64,000 bases of DNA from Naegleria lovaniensis (Eukaryota; Heterolobosea; Eutetramitea; Acrasida; Naegleriidae), in NCBI RefSeq assembly GCF_003324165.1, contig NW_025407854.1, forward strand, positions 306,711-370,710. The letters are read 5' to 3'. The notes beneath the pieces were generated by a model. It saw only the letters and a program-made list of their open reading frames with translations. It did no database searches and had not been told where the DNA came from. This document shows, piece after piece, positions 53,801 through 63,648 of the stretch. The position numbers and the translations under genes were made by a program. Numbering within the stretch: the first letter of the stretch is position 1; each line of letters starts with the position of its first letter.

Positions 53801-54633
53801 ATGGCTCATCACGCACTCGATAAAGCTCTCAAATTCATGACGGCTGCAACCTTTGCCGGAACTGGTGCGCTTGCACTCGGTTATCATGTTTGTATACAGT
53901 GGATGGAGGTGAGAGAGCAATTTTGATGGATTACGTTGGTGGAGGTATTCGTGATGATTATGTTGCTGGAGAAGGAACACACTTTAAAATTCCGTTCATT
54001 CAGAAACCCATCTTCTTTGATACACGAATTCGTCCAAGAGAAATTTCAACCAAGACCGGAACAAAAGATTTACAAACAGTGAATATTACATTGAGAGTTT
54101 TGCATCGTCCTATTGTTGAGAAACTCCCATTGATTTATAAAGAATTGGGAGGCGATTATGATGAGCGTATTCTTCCGTCAGTGGGTAATGAAGTAATGAA
54201 GGCCGTAATTGCTAGATACAAGGCCGAAGAAATTATTCAACGAAGAGAACAAATTTCAAAGGAAATTCAAAAGATGGTCCGAGATAGAGCCTTACAAAAA
54301 TTCCATATTGATTTGGTGGATGTTTCCATTACTGATTTAAGTTTCAGTAAGGAATTTACAAGGGCTGTTGAAATGAAACAAGTTGCTGAACAAGAGGCTG
54401 AAAGACAGGCCTTTATTGTCGAAAAATCGAGATATGAAAAGGATGCTGCAATTATTTTGGCCTCAGGTGAAGCTAAGGCAGCCGAAATGATTTCTGAAGC
54501 CATGCAAAAATCTGGATCTGGTCTCATTGAGCTGAGAAAAATTGAAGCCAGTAAGGAAATTGCAAACACTCTTGCTAACTCGAAGAACATTACATATCTT
54601 CCAAAAGATACTCCTTATTTGATCACAAAATAA
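53801..54633 (+). CDS. PHB1: prohibitin 1, frame broken once in a T run
   Basis: The ATG at 53801 opens MAHHALDKALKFMTAATFAG and a short hydrophobic anchor (GTGALALGY), as in prohibitins. The frame shifts at the T3 run 53889-53891; one more T would give GYHVLYTVDGGERAIL, matching the family, and the rest runs to 54633 (about 277 residues, normal length). Conserved parts are the SPFH/band-7 domain (FDTRIRPREISTKTGTKDLQ), DYDERILPSVGNEV, the long coiled coil with VAEQEAERQAFIVEK, and the PHB1 ending SKNITYLP. PHB1 and PHB2 form ring complexes in the mitochondrial inner membrane that hold m-AAA protease and stabilise membrane proteins. No intron fits the break, so an assembly error is most likely. 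Confidence 0.92.
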
Positions 54634-54759
54634 TAAATTAGTGTTTTGTCCTAGATTGATTTAGGATTGGTGCAACATGTGGTGTTTGTGATTCTTTATG
54701 GTTGTTGTTATGTTGCGGCAATGATCTGACTTGTCAAATTGAAAAGTTCATCCCAATTG

Positions 54760-55689
54760 TTAAGGTTGGAAAAACTTGAGCATTTGTCGTTGATGCAATA
54801 TTTTGTCCTCACAAATACGTGACATGTCATTACAATGAATCCATGTAGTGATGGTCGTTCGAGGAGGTGACATCTTCAACGGTACTTGCTCATATCCATC
54901 TGATGAATCGTTTGGTAACGTTTCTGTCACACCATGAACCACCGTATCACTGAAAAACACAACTGCTCGATTGAATTTTGGTTCAATGTCCAATTTTTCA
55001 CTCTCCCAATAATTGTTATACAAGTGTTTGGAAGGTTTATAAATTCTGAGATTTCCACCAGTCCAATTTCTTTTGTTCGCTCCATTCATGTCCAAATCGT
55101 TTGAATTTTCTCCATTCTCCTCCTCTCGATAAGGGGTACAATAATACACAACTGTAATTTTCCTGGAATCATTCGAATAATTATCGAAATGTAATGGTAA
55201 ATCATTATTGAAATCTTCACATAGAGCGACCTTATTAAAAAAGAACTTGCTTTCAGCGTTACTAGTATTTCCTGTATTTTCTTTTTCGTTTCCAGCCCGA
55301 TGAGCTTCATTCATGATGTTATTGTTCGTTGAATCAAAGATCTTTTCAAAAAGTAATTTCTGAAACCAAGTGCCAACAGTTTCAACAAAATACGTCAATT
55401 CATTCTTGATCGGTTCATCGTCGGAAAAGTGTTTTGGAGTCATTTGAAGAGTGTAGAAGGGATTGGTGCTTATTGAAGTTACTTGTCCTGTTTCTTCATC
55501 CTCCATATAGGATTCCTCTCGGATCAGTTCGTTTTTATCTCGCAACGTGGAAATATGATGAAAGAAGTTGTTCTTTGCATCATCATTGCGGAAGGTGAGA
55601 AAATTATCTAAAATGACAAAATGATGGGTTTTCAATTCGGAGATGATCAATTCTTCTCTGTGAGCCCAATTCTCTCGCCAGAATTTCAT
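54760..55689 (-). CDS. 2-oxoglutarate/Fe(II) dioxygenase, prolyl-hydroxylase-like
   Basis: Single-exon 309-residue protein. The double-stranded beta-helix shows the iron-binding HFDNYSND (His-X-Asp), NWTGGNLRIYKPS, the distal VVFFSDTVVHGVTET with the third iron ligand His, and RTTITTWIHC, where the Arg binds the 2-oxoglutarate carboxylate. This set and spacing fit the prolyl 4-hydroxylase/EGL-9/OGFOD group. The N-terminal 130 residues carry HHFVILDNFLT, a typical opening of these enzymes. An Asn/Glu-rich insertion (GNEKENTGNTSNAES) interrupts the domain before the first iron motif. No signal peptide, so a cytosolic or nuclear substrate is more likely than collagen-type secretion. The substrate is unknown. 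Confidence 0.86.
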   Translation of the reverse strand: MKFWRENWAHREELIISELKTHHFVILDNFLTFRNDDAKNNFFHHISTLRDKNELIREESYMEDEETGQVTSISTNPFYTLQMTPKHFSDDEPIKNELTYFVETVGTWFQKLLFEKIFDSTNNNIMNEAHRAGNEKENTGNTSNAESKFFFNKVALCEDFNNDLPLHFDNYSNDSRKITVVYYCTPYREEENGENSNDLDMNGANKRNWTGGNLRIYKPSKHLYNNYWESEKLDIEPKFNRAVVFFSDTVVHGVTETLPNDSSDGYEQVPLKMSPPRTTITTWIHCNDMSRICEDKILHQRQMLKFFQP

Positions 55690-55792
55690 TACGAAAGGGT
55701 GGAATGTTGTTCTTTTGTTTTGAATCTTTGAAAATGTTCAATTTTCTTAGCCGTGCTGGCTTTGAGGTTCACCACCAACGAACAAGAAAAAA
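55690..55792. promoter_or_regulatory. short bidirectional promoter
   Basis: 103 bp between the divergent starts of the dioxygenase and methyltransferase genes, the shortest divergent gap in the window. The plus-strand ATG is preceded by A6. Confidence 0.5.
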
Positions 55793-57502
55793 ATGTTAAA
55801 ATCAAGTGTGTGGAGAATAGGAAACAACCAATACAGCAGCATGGGAAGAAGCATTCCTACATTATTCATCACAACAAAATTTGCTCCGAGTTTAAAGTAT
55901 GAATTGAGAACCTTTTCGGAATTTGAATTTCGAAATTATCATCATCGTCATCTTCTGAAGAAACAGTCGAATAACGCTGTGATGGAAAATAATGTCGTTG
56001 AGCCTGAACCGAATTTCATACATTCTTCCCACACCCTACCATCCACAAAACTTTTAAAAACAAAGCTTGATGAAAATTCATGTTGGACCACACTTGAAGA
56101 CTATTTTTCATCCAATTCAACCCTCGAAGATGTATTTGTAAAGGCTACATTCAGTAAGCCTTCAGCAGAAACAAATTCCAATGTTGAAAAATCTTCCAAA
56201 GACATGATTGCGAAGGTTCAAGTGCGACCGATTCAATTAAAAGACAAGAAGAATAGAAACGACACAAATATGCCATCATCATCAACATTGCATTATCAAT
56301 TCACTCTATTTCATAATAGAAAGGCAACTCATCAAAATATTTCATCTCCTAGTGAGGCATTTGCAAAAGTCAAAGATCTTATCATCTCGAACAGATATCA
56401 ACAAGTTTTAATTCAACCACCTTCTGGGCACAATGTACAAATGCTATTGAAATATACTTGCGCAGACGATAATGAAATAGACACTCCATTGATTGAGGGC
56501 GTTAAAATGTTGACATTTACAGAACAAGCTAAAAGTACTGACTCGACCATCCTTACTCAAGAATCTACACCTAACATTGAACGTGACCACAACAGAAAAA
56601 AGCATTACATTCTTGAGGAAGGAAAAAGAATACCATTCCTTGTAGATCTTGGCATTATGCATCCTGAATCTGGAAAAGTGCTGGCACCAAAATATAACAA
56701 GTTCAGACAAATGAATCACTTTTTAGAGATATTCAAAGACACCATTTCTGAGAGTGTCATTGAGCAGAAAGACACTCTGCGTATTATTGACTTTGGATGT
56801 GGAAAATCATACCTTACATTTGCTCTTCATTACTACTTGAAAGATATTCTCAAAATTGAAAACTTTCAAATTATTGGACTCGATCTCAAGGCGGATGTTA
56901 TCGAGAAATGTAATACTCTTGCCATTAAATATGGCATGCAACACGAATTGAAATTTGTGGTGGGTGATATTCATTCCTTTGAACTCTCGCCACACTTTCT
57001 CGATCCACGACAAGATCTGTCCTCTGAAGTGGACATTGTTGTGTCTCTTCACGCTTGCAATACAGCAACCGACAAGGCACTTGCTCAAAGTGTGAAATGG
57101 TCTGCAAAGTGTATCATTTCAGTTCCTTGTTGTCATCATGAAGTGTATCAACAACTGAAACATGCAAAAACCTTGCCCGAAGATCACTTGCTGTATCCAC
57201 TTTTGAAACATGGCTCATTGAGTGAAAAATTCTGCTCACTCTACACGGACAGCCTCAGATGTCAGTTATTGGAAATTGCTGGCTACAAGACCTCAATTGT
57301 CGAATTCATTGAAACCGAACACACACCCAAAAACCTCATGATCCGAGCCATCAAACCTGGCCGCACACCAACAACATCCACTACTGATACAAACAAAATA
57401 CAACGGGATCTACTCATTCAACGCTACGTGAAGCAGAAGCAAAGCCTTCCCGTCAAGATTTCTTTAGAGGATTTCATGCAATCCTTTTTTGAAAACAATT
57501 GA
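55793..57502 (+). CDS. SAM-dependent methyltransferase (PF13679 type), possibly mitochondrial
   Basis: Single-exon 569-residue protein. The C-terminal half (about 320-530) is a Rossmann methyltransferase of the Methyltransf_32 group: motif I LRIIDFGCGKSYLTFALHYYL, motif II IIGLDLKADVIEKC, VVGDIHSF, then DIVVSLHACNTATDKALAQSV and the characteristic ISVPCCHHEVYQQL. The LHACNTATD and PCCHHE pair are typical of a family widespread in bacteria and seen in eukaryotic METTL25/GSTCD-like proteins; RNA is a suspected but unproven substrate. The N-terminus is basic with few acids over about 60 residues (RSIPTLFITTKFAPSLKYELR), which could be a mitochondrial presequence. The middle region has no recognised fold. 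Start preceded by A6. Confidence 0.86.
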   Translation: MLKSSVWRIGNNQYSSMGRSIPTLFITTKFAPSLKYELRTFSEFEFRNYHHRHLLKKQSNNAVMENNVVEPEPNFIHSSHTLPSTKLLKTKLDENSCWTTLEDYFSSNSTLEDVFVKATFSKPSAETNSNVEKSSKDMIAKVQVRPIQLKDKKNRNDTNMPSSSTLHYQFTLFHNRKATHQNISSPSEAFAKVKDLIISNRYQQVLIQPPSGHNVQMLLKYTCADDNEIDTPLIEGVKMLTFTEQAKSTDSTILTQESTPNIERDHNRKKHYILEEGKRIPFLVDLGIMHPESGKVLAPKYNKFRQMNHFLEIFKDTISESVIEQKDTLRIIDFGCGKSYLTFALHYYLKDILKIENFQIIGLDLKADVIEKCNTLAIKYGMQHELKFVVGDIHSFELSPHFLDPRQDLSSEVDIVVSLHACNTATDKALAQSVKWSAKCIISVPCCHHEVYQQLKHAKTLPEDHLLYPLLKHGSLSEKFCSLYTDSLRCQLLEIAGYKTSIVEFIETEHTPKNLMIRAIKPGRTPTTSTTDTNKIQRDLLIQRYVKQKQSLPVKISLEDFMQSFFENN

Positions 57503-57588
57503 GCGAAAAGCAGAACGAATCGTTCAATGATTCGAGCAGATTCGAGTAATTTGGCCGTACTTGTCCACACAACAATCGTCACAAATCC

Positions 57589-58105
57589 ATGAAAATTTTT
57601 TTGCCTGCTGAAATTTGATGGACGGAGTGTTTCTTCGAAGCACCAATATACCATCACGAAAGGCCCATCAAGCGTGAAACATCAACAACAAGGCTGCTTA
57701 AAGCACTCGAAACAACAGGATGGAACCTCCTCTCCGTACTCAACAACATTCAGCATTCTTTTTGATGAAGAAAAAACACCCACTCCAGCAACAAACGCCA
57801 ATAACAATATTTCTCATTCTCTCGTGATAGCGTTACAGAGTTTGAGAAAGGAACTTTTGGCATTCAAGAAGAGTTGTCGTAGGCTAAAAAGTGCATCACT
57901 CGCTTGTGTGAACACCAAGAAAATAGATCTGGTCCGTCTTAACGAGATCCTACACAAAGCACCTTTTTCACAATTGTGTTTCGGATCTATTATTCATCAG
58001 TGTTTCTCTTTTGATCAAAATAATTCATCACTGCCAGAGAAAAACTTTTCACACACAGTGGTCTGGACTTGTCACCTTTACCTTCCCTTTGATTGCCTGA
58101 TTTAA
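57589..58105 (+). CDS. hypothetical small protein, start doubtful
   Basis: A plus-strand frame of at least 143 codons (57674-58105) has no ATG of its own. An ATG at 57589 would join it if the T7 run at 57596-57602 were one base shorter, giving about 171 residues starting MKIFCLLKFDGRSV. The translation has Gln/Ser-rich parts and one credible helix (SHSLVIALQSLRKELLAFKKSC). No family recognised. It may be an exon of the next gene or noncoding; the rest of the 57503-58331 interval shows nothing else. Confidence 0.3.
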
Positions 58106-58331
58106 CTCCATTTTTGTGTTGTTGATAGGTTCCCGTGTTTTGAGGCACAAAGCAGAAGCCCTGCGGATCACTTCCACTTCATAAGAAAAGGCTGTAATTC
58201 CTCCTTCCAGCCACCACTTCAACACATTCATCCATACAATAACTCCAAAGCTTCCTTCTTGTTATTGTATTTAGATCATCGTAACATATCCTGAACCCTC
58301 TTCAATTCCATCTTTAGCTTATTCTTCGAAT

Positions 58332-60827
58332 ATGCTCTGTATGGACACTTCTAGAAAATACCAATCGGTCAGCAACAACACGTCGACGGCAAATTCATCA
58401 GACTCTGACCTTTCGGTAAGCAACTCACCCGTTCCCATAAAACCATCATCACTGGCGAACAGAAAACCTCCACCACCTCCTCCATATTCAGACGATGAAG
58501 AAGACAATTTTGAAAGCGTCAGTAGTACCACAGCCAGTACTCCCACATCAACAACCCCACCAACAAGCACTCAACCATCCATCTACTTATCAACAGCCTC
58601 AGTTTCAACAGCTTGTGCCTCTTCTGTGAACGAATCTCAGGTCAATGTCGCACTCGACTCATCGATTGTCAGAGAGAGGCAACAGAGAAATGATCTGTTG
58701 CATCTCTTCGAAATTGAAGACCGAGGCGATTCACAACGATTAACTTGTACAGTGGAATATGTCGATGATTACTTATTGAGAATATCACAACAAGTTAGAA
58801 TACCAAGATATTCACACAAAAAACTTCCACCAAAACCTCCCATGAATGCCACTTCGTCACCAACATCAAGCTCTCCTACTTCCTCCGTCGCTTCTCCTTA
58901 CAATGAAGACGACCAATCCTCTATTCCTTCTTCACAAAGCACGGATGCACTAGATCGATTGGAAAAAGTTGAAGAACAAGCAGCAGACGACAAACCAACA
59001 AGACATTCTCTCGTCGCCAGTCGAGCACTGTTGTTCCAAAATACCGGACTTTCCAAATTTGCAAAGCCAAGAGCTCCATCAACTCTGGTAAGGCAACCAC
59101 GGAATACCGACACTAACACCTCGGTTAGATCTAATCGTAGTGACACATCTTTTGTGACACACACAGCAAGAGTGACTCGAACCGAATCATTGTCACCTAC
59201 CTCCACTCCTTCAAATCTTCTTACTCCTCCTCCTGTTCCTCCAAAATCATTGAAGCCAAAAAGAGATCTCTCACCATCAACACCTGAAGATTTCACACCT
59301 TCCTTACAAATCTCGCAAAAGATTCCATCTCCCTTACTTCGTCAAGAAGAATCAAAAAGATTGAGCTTTCATGCAACACCTACCCCTGAATCAAAAGTTC
59401 AGCGCGAGAAAATACCAAGAGAACGTGTTCTTGGACCTCACGTCATTGATTTTGTCACTCAATTGACGTTTCCAAATCATTCTAATTGTTACCTTGTTCA
59501 TTTAGCTGCAAAATATAATCATGTGGACATATTGCACTGGTTATTGGATTGTTGCTGTGATGAAACATGTCCAAAAAGTCCGTCCACGCCTTCAACAGAT
59601 GCCTTGGAAATACCACATTCAAAGAAGTGTATTTCGAGGCAAAAGAAGCTATGGAGCCTCCAAGATAAGCAAGGAATGACACCACTCTATTACTCAGTTG
59701 CTGGAAACGATATTGGGCAAAAAACACAAGATGCTTGCGTATTTTTATGCAGTCAATCAATAGTTCAAGAGAAACAACTTAATTTCTTAATTGACCCATA
59801 CGGTAATTTACCAATTGTTCTTGCTTTGAAACGGAAGGACTTGGAATTGGCCGATATGTTACAATTATTTGGTGCGAAATTGGATATTACGGTAGGCATT
59901 GGTGTGCTGGGAGAAAGTTTGCTACACAGTGCCTTTCGAGATTGTGACGTTCCAGTCAGTGAATATATCATCAAAGCAATGCCAAGATTAATATTCAAAA
60001 AGAATCAAAGAGAGGAGCATGCGTTGTTTGCCTGTCTCAGAGATTACAGATCCATTAATACTCACTCTTCAAACTCATCATCAAATCTTCTTGAACTAAC
60101 TGAAAGAAAAACATACTCGGAGAGAAGACAAAGTAGTCTTGTTTTTACCAATACCTCTACCAGTCTTAACAACAACAACAAGTACTTTTTATTCTTAAAA
60201 CACATTCTTGTGAATGGTAACCAATTATTTGGAGTTGAAATATTCGAGAAAGCACTCTTAATGAAGAATGCTTTTGGAAACAACATACTCATGCAAGCTG
60301 TTGCATTTAATGATGTGGATTCATTCAAGACTATCTGCCGATATTTATTTGAGTATTCCATGAAGCAGGTGGAAAAGCACAAGTTGTTGACAAGTATGGC
60401 ACTTGACAGGGATCGAGATGGAAGAACCATTCTTCATTTAAGTATTGATTTTGCTATCAAAATGCTTTCTAAAAAACCTGAAGACTTTTTAGCCTGGTTC
60501 AATGGATTTGAGTGGTTGTTTGTTTGGCTTGAACAAAATTTCCTCTGTCTGACAAATAATGTTCAATTTACCAAGTCACAATCTCTTCATTCTTTCCTCA
60601 TGCAAAAAGATAATAGTGGTAAAACGGTATTTGACATGGTGGCCATGCAAGATATCAAGAAAACAGAATGGAAAAGCATCAAAGAAAGTCTTCAAACTGC
60701 AGCTGACAAGTGGATACAGAACAAACCAGTTTCAGGTACTGGATCAGCTCTTGAGGCTTCCGAAGCAAGTGAAAAACAATCCTTAGTATCTTTGTTCAAA
60801 AACAAGATGAAGAAATCAAACAAGTAG
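58332..60827 (+). CDS. proline-rich ankyrin-repeat protein
   Basis: Single-exon 831-residue protein. The first 370 residues are Ser/Thr/Pro-rich and disordered, with SH3-ligand-like stretches (RKPPPPPPYSDDEED, KKLPPKPPMN, PPPVPPKSLKPKRD). From about residue 380, ankyrin-type repeats occur: YLVHLAAKYNHVDILHWLL, GMTPLYYSVAGND, GNLPIVLALKRKDLELADMLQLFGA, GESLLHSAFRDCDVPVSEYII, NNILMQAVAFNDVDSFKTIC and GRTILHLSIDFAIKML. Inserts separate several repeats. The C-terminus is basic (LFKNKMKKSNK). Such proteins act as adaptors linking SH3 or WW partners to other targets; no enzyme domain is seen. It could be cytoskeletal signalling, but that is only inferred from the PPPP/PPK motifs. Confidence 0.85.
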   Translation: MLCMDTSRKYQSVSNNTSTANSSDSDLSVSNSPVPIKPSSLANRKPPPPPPYSDDEEDNFESVSSTTASTPTSTTPPTSTQPSIYLSTASVSTACASSVNESQVNVALDSSIVRERQQRNDLLHLFEIEDRGDSQRLTCTVEYVDDYLLRISQQVRIPRYSHKKLPPKPPMNATSSPTSSSPTSSVASPYNEDDQSSIPSSQSTDALDRLEKVEEQAADDKPTRHSLVASRALLFQNTGLSKFAKPRAPSTLVRQPRNTDTNTSVRSNRSDTSFVTHTARVTRTESLSPTSTPSNLLTPPPVPPKSLKPKRDLSPSTPEDFTPSLQISQKIPSPLLRQEESKRLSFHATPTPESKVQREKIPRERVLGPHVIDFVTQLTFPNHSNCYLVHLAAKYNHVDILHWLLDCCCDETCPKSPSTPSTDALEIPHSKKCISRQKKLWSLQDKQGMTPLYYSVAGNDIGQKTQDACVFLCSQSIVQEKQLNFLIDPYGNLPIVLALKRKDLELADMLQLFGAKLDITVGIGVLGESLLHSAFRDCDVPVSEYIIKAMPRLIFKKNQREEHALFACLRDYRSINTHSSNSSSNLLELTERKTYSERRQSSLVFTNTSTSLNNNNKYFLFLKHILVNGNQLFGVEIFEKALLMKNAFGNNILMQAVAFNDVDSFKTICRYLFEYSMKQVEKHKLLTSMALDRDRDGRTILHLSIDFAIKMLSKKPEDFLAWFNGFEWLFVWLEQNFLCLTNNVQFTKSQSLHSFLMQKDNSGKTVFDMVAMQDIKKTEWKSIKESLQTAADKWIQNKPVSGTGSALEASEASEKQSLVSLFKNKMKKSNK

Positions 60828-61033
60828 TGATAGATGTCATGAGAATGAACATGCATCAATATGATTGACATGCCCACACTTTTCCAATTGGCTGATTCAC
60901 ACTCCCAATTGACTAACCTTAATTGTATAACAACAACACGCTTCAATAAATGGAAACAACACTAAATTTTTGGGTTTGAAGTAAATATGCTTTTGCTGAA
61001 CTTTGTTGCCTTTGTCGGAGAATTAGAAAAAAA

Positions 61034-62122
61034 ATGATCGAATCGAATCTTTCCAAGTTCTTCCTCTCGACAGCTCCCGAAGAAATGTTATGCGAAATTA
61101 TAACATTTCTTCCATTCCGAGAGTTGATTCACATGTTTATGCTTTCAAAAAAGTATTGCCAATTATTTATGAACAGTGAGCTCTTATTCCACAAGCTCTG
61201 CATTGTATTTTGTAAACAGTACGAAGTTCCACTGGATGACATTGATGATCAAAGGAAGAAAGTATTGAATCTTATGACCGACACAACAGATCGGAATCAT
61301 TCAACATCATCTTCATCTTCAATCGATAGTGATCATTACAGTCCGAGAATATATTTTCAAGTGTTGCAACGATTGATCCGAGCTCATGGTTACCGTTGGG
61401 ACACTGAATTTCCGTATTACCAACAATCGGATTATTCCAAAATTTATAAGTGTGATGAAACGACACTAAGTGTGTTGGAACAACCTCTTCATGGAGATTT
61501 TATCACCATCAAGGCTCGTAAATTACTCATGCCAGGTCATTTCTATACATGGCAGTACAAATTGGAGAAATATCTACCAGATGAGACATCAAATTCTTTC
61601 AAAGTAATGGTTGGCGTAGAATCTCTATATTTCTTTCCATTTGGATCACAACATAGTGGAGATGTGATCGGTTGGCAAGCATCTTCAAAAGGCTGTGCAC
61701 TCATTACAGGTCCAAAACAGATAGTAAGAAGTGCATGTGCAGCGTTCACCCATACCCATCAACAAAACCTTGTAAACTTGTCACAAAATTTTCAACAAGG
61801 TGATTCGATTATTGTGGAATTTGATTTTCGAGTACCATCTGAGATGAAAGATGAACACGCAGAAGAACAACGACTGTATGAACGGTATCAATACTCACAA
61901 CAACAGGCTCGACAATTAGGCAAGATTCGTTTTTCATTATTATGGAAATCAACCCAGCGTGAAGAGAAGAATTTGATTCATTTAACACCTTGGCTTGATT
62001 ATGGCGATCCAAGATTTGCTCCCTATGTCCCTGCATGTAGTGTGAATGATTATCAGAGCATTTCCATTGGACCTAATTACCAATTTTATAATTCAAAACA
62101 ATTGTTACATGATTTGGAATGA
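61034..62122 (+). CDS. F-box-like protein with SPRY/B30.2-like C-terminus
   Basis: Single-exon 362-residue protein. An F-box-like helical module is at residues about 13-60: APEEMLCEIITFLPFRELIHM, then LSKKYCQLFMNSELLFHKLC, the usual hydrophobic pattern for SKP1 binding. The C-terminal half is beta-rich with VMVGVESLYFFPFG, VIGWQASSKGCALITGP, GDSIIVEFDFRVPSE and GKIRFSLLWKS, which resembles SPRY/B30.2 strands of the 'D.igv..d...g.i.f..ng' type. The pairing suggests a substrate receptor of an SCF ubiquitin ligase. SPRY assignment is by pattern and is less certain than the F-box. Start preceded by A7. Confidence 0.78.
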   Translation: MIESNLSKFFLSTAPEEMLCEIITFLPFRELIHMFMLSKKYCQLFMNSELLFHKLCIVFCKQYEVPLDDIDDQRKKVLNLMTDTTDRNHSTSSSSSIDSDHYSPRIYFQVLQRLIRAHGYRWDTEFPYYQQSDYSKIYKCDETTLSVLEQPLHGDFITIKARKLLMPGHFYTWQYKLEKYLPDETSNSFKVMVGVESLYFFPFGSQHSGDVIGWQASSKGCALITGPKQIVRSACAAFTHTHQQNLVNLSQNFQQGDSIIVEFDFRVPSEMKDEHAEEQRLYERYQYSQQQARQLGKIRFSLLWKSTQREEKNLIHLTPWLDYGDPRFAPYVPACSVNDYQSISIGPNYQFYNSKQLLHDLE

Positions 62123-62239
62123 AAATTTCCCTTTCCTTTGTGAGTAAATGATGAATGTTGTGGTGGTGTCCTGTTACAGTTTGACAATGAGCAAACATCA
62201 TCAAAAAATTCGAATTTAAAATTTCCAATCAAAAAAAAA

Positions 62240-63229
62240 ATGCCAACCAAACAAAAAACAAAGCCATCATCATCCAAAACGGACAAGCTGGTCGAGTTGG
62301 ATGCTCTTGACCTGGGACCAACAGAAACGGCAGCAAGCGGAGTGGAAATTACTGGAGAGAGTACATCAAAGAAAAAGAGGTCTACATCATCATCGGCTCA
62401 AAAAAAGAAGGGACCACCTCCACCCTCCGAGCAAGGTATTGAAGTACTCGGAAGAAAATACAGCAAGGTAGAGCTTATTGGTAAATTATTACAATCATCA
62501 GGGATCCAATGTATTCCAAAAACTGTCTTGATGGAGAACGCAAAGAGAATTCTTCAACAAGATAAATTCACGAATCTGTTGCAGGATCCAGAAGAACCCA
62601 TGAAGGAAATTCACGGTTACAAGATGGGAACTAGGGCTTTTGAAATGTTGAGAGAACATGTTGATTATGAATTAACTAATTTAATGTACATTGCAAACGT
62701 TCTTACTGTTGCAAAAGGAAAAATCACAATTGGTGAAGGAGAAGTTCTTTTGGCACGTCTTATTCAAAAACATCAATTGAGCTTGCATGGTAACAAGGAG
62801 GGCACACAGAAGGCTCTAATCAAATGTCAAACACCAAAAGCAAGAGACACCATCGTTCTTGGTCAAGATGTTCACATTGACAAGATTGCAACAATATTAG
62901 AGGAAGCCATTTCAAGCAAACATCATGATCTTTCTGTGGGTGACTTGAACAGCCATAGAGTCGATGAACTTAGAAAGGCCATCAAAAAAGCTGAGCAAAA
63001 ATTGTACAATGAAGATGGTACTAGAAAGGAGCCAAAGAAGAGAAAGAAGGAGGAAGTGAAGGAAGAGGAAGAAGAGGAAAAATCAGCCACTTCTGAGAAA
63101 AAGAAGGAACCAAAAACTAAAAAAACTAAACCTTCTGCTGAGGAAAAGAAGACAGAGACAAAGCCAGCTGAAAAGAAGGAGGAAAAGTCTGAGAAAAAGG
63201 AAAAATCAGAATCTCAAAAGAAGAAGTAA
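62240..63229 (+). CDS. lysine-tailed protein with a possible histone fold
   Basis: Single-exon 329-residue protein in three parts. Residues 1-65 are Ser/Lys-rich. At about 70-190 lies an ordered region: helix KTVLMENAKRILQQDKFTNLL, then TRAFEMLREHVDYELTNLMY onward for about 30 residues, a KITIG loop and helix EGEVLLARLIQKH. The long central helix, the K-ITI loop and the L-ARLI helix line up with histone H3 (ALQEACEAYLVGLF, KRVTI, DIQLARRI) without gaps over about 45 residues. The last 80 residues are almost only Lys and Glu with Ser/Thr/Pro/Ala, like an H1 or HMG tail. It may be a chromatin protein; the fold call is by pattern only. The start follows an A9 run. Confidence 0.6.
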   Translation: MPTKQKTKPSSSKTDKLVELDALDLGPTETAASGVEITGESTSKKKRSTSSSAQKKKGPPPPSEQGIEVLGRKYSKVELIGKLLQSSGIQCIPKTVLMENAKRILQQDKFTNLLQDPEEPMKEIHGYKMGTRAFEMLREHVDYELTNLMYIANVLTVAKGKITIGEGEVLLARLIQKHQLSLHGNKEGTQKALIKCQTPKARDTIVLGQDVHIDKIATILEEAISSKHHDLSVGDLNSHRVDELRKAIKKAEQKLYNEDGTRKEPKKRKKEEVKEEEEEEKSATSEKKKEPKTKKTKPSAEEKKTETKPAEKKEEKSEKKEKSESQKKK

Positions 63230-63648
63230 ATTTATTCTATGGTGACACTTTCCCAAAGCTATACCCACCGCATAAAATACGCGATTTACCTTGATAAAGC
63301 ATCATGCCACTCCGATCTTTTGTGTTCAAAATTATTGAGATTCTAATTTCTCAAACAACAATTGGAACAATTCATCACTTTGTCTTGCTCTTTGTGCAGA
63401 AAGTTTTCGTTTCCTTTTTTTAAAATTGACACTCACACTGTCCACAACTCCACGCGCGAGGCTCTTATTTAATGTAACTTGATGAACATGCGTGATATCC
63501 TTAATATATGTATAAAAAATACAAATAATCCACACAGCTCAGCAGCTGCCAAAAACACGTTAGCCGTTAGAGCATGTCATTCATCGATTTCTAAAAAAAT
63601 GTGACTTTTCCGTGAAGGTAAGAATTTGAAGTGAAAATATGAGTGTTT
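63230..63648. other. intergenic region with a doubtful minus-strand exon
   Basis: 419 bp. A minus-strand frame at 63332-63535 has no ATG; its end is protein-like and basic (FKKRKRKLSAQRARQSDELF, then QLLFEKLESQ), so it may be the last exon of a small unresolved gene. I could not find a matching upstream exon. No RNA gene recognised. Confidence 0.3.
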
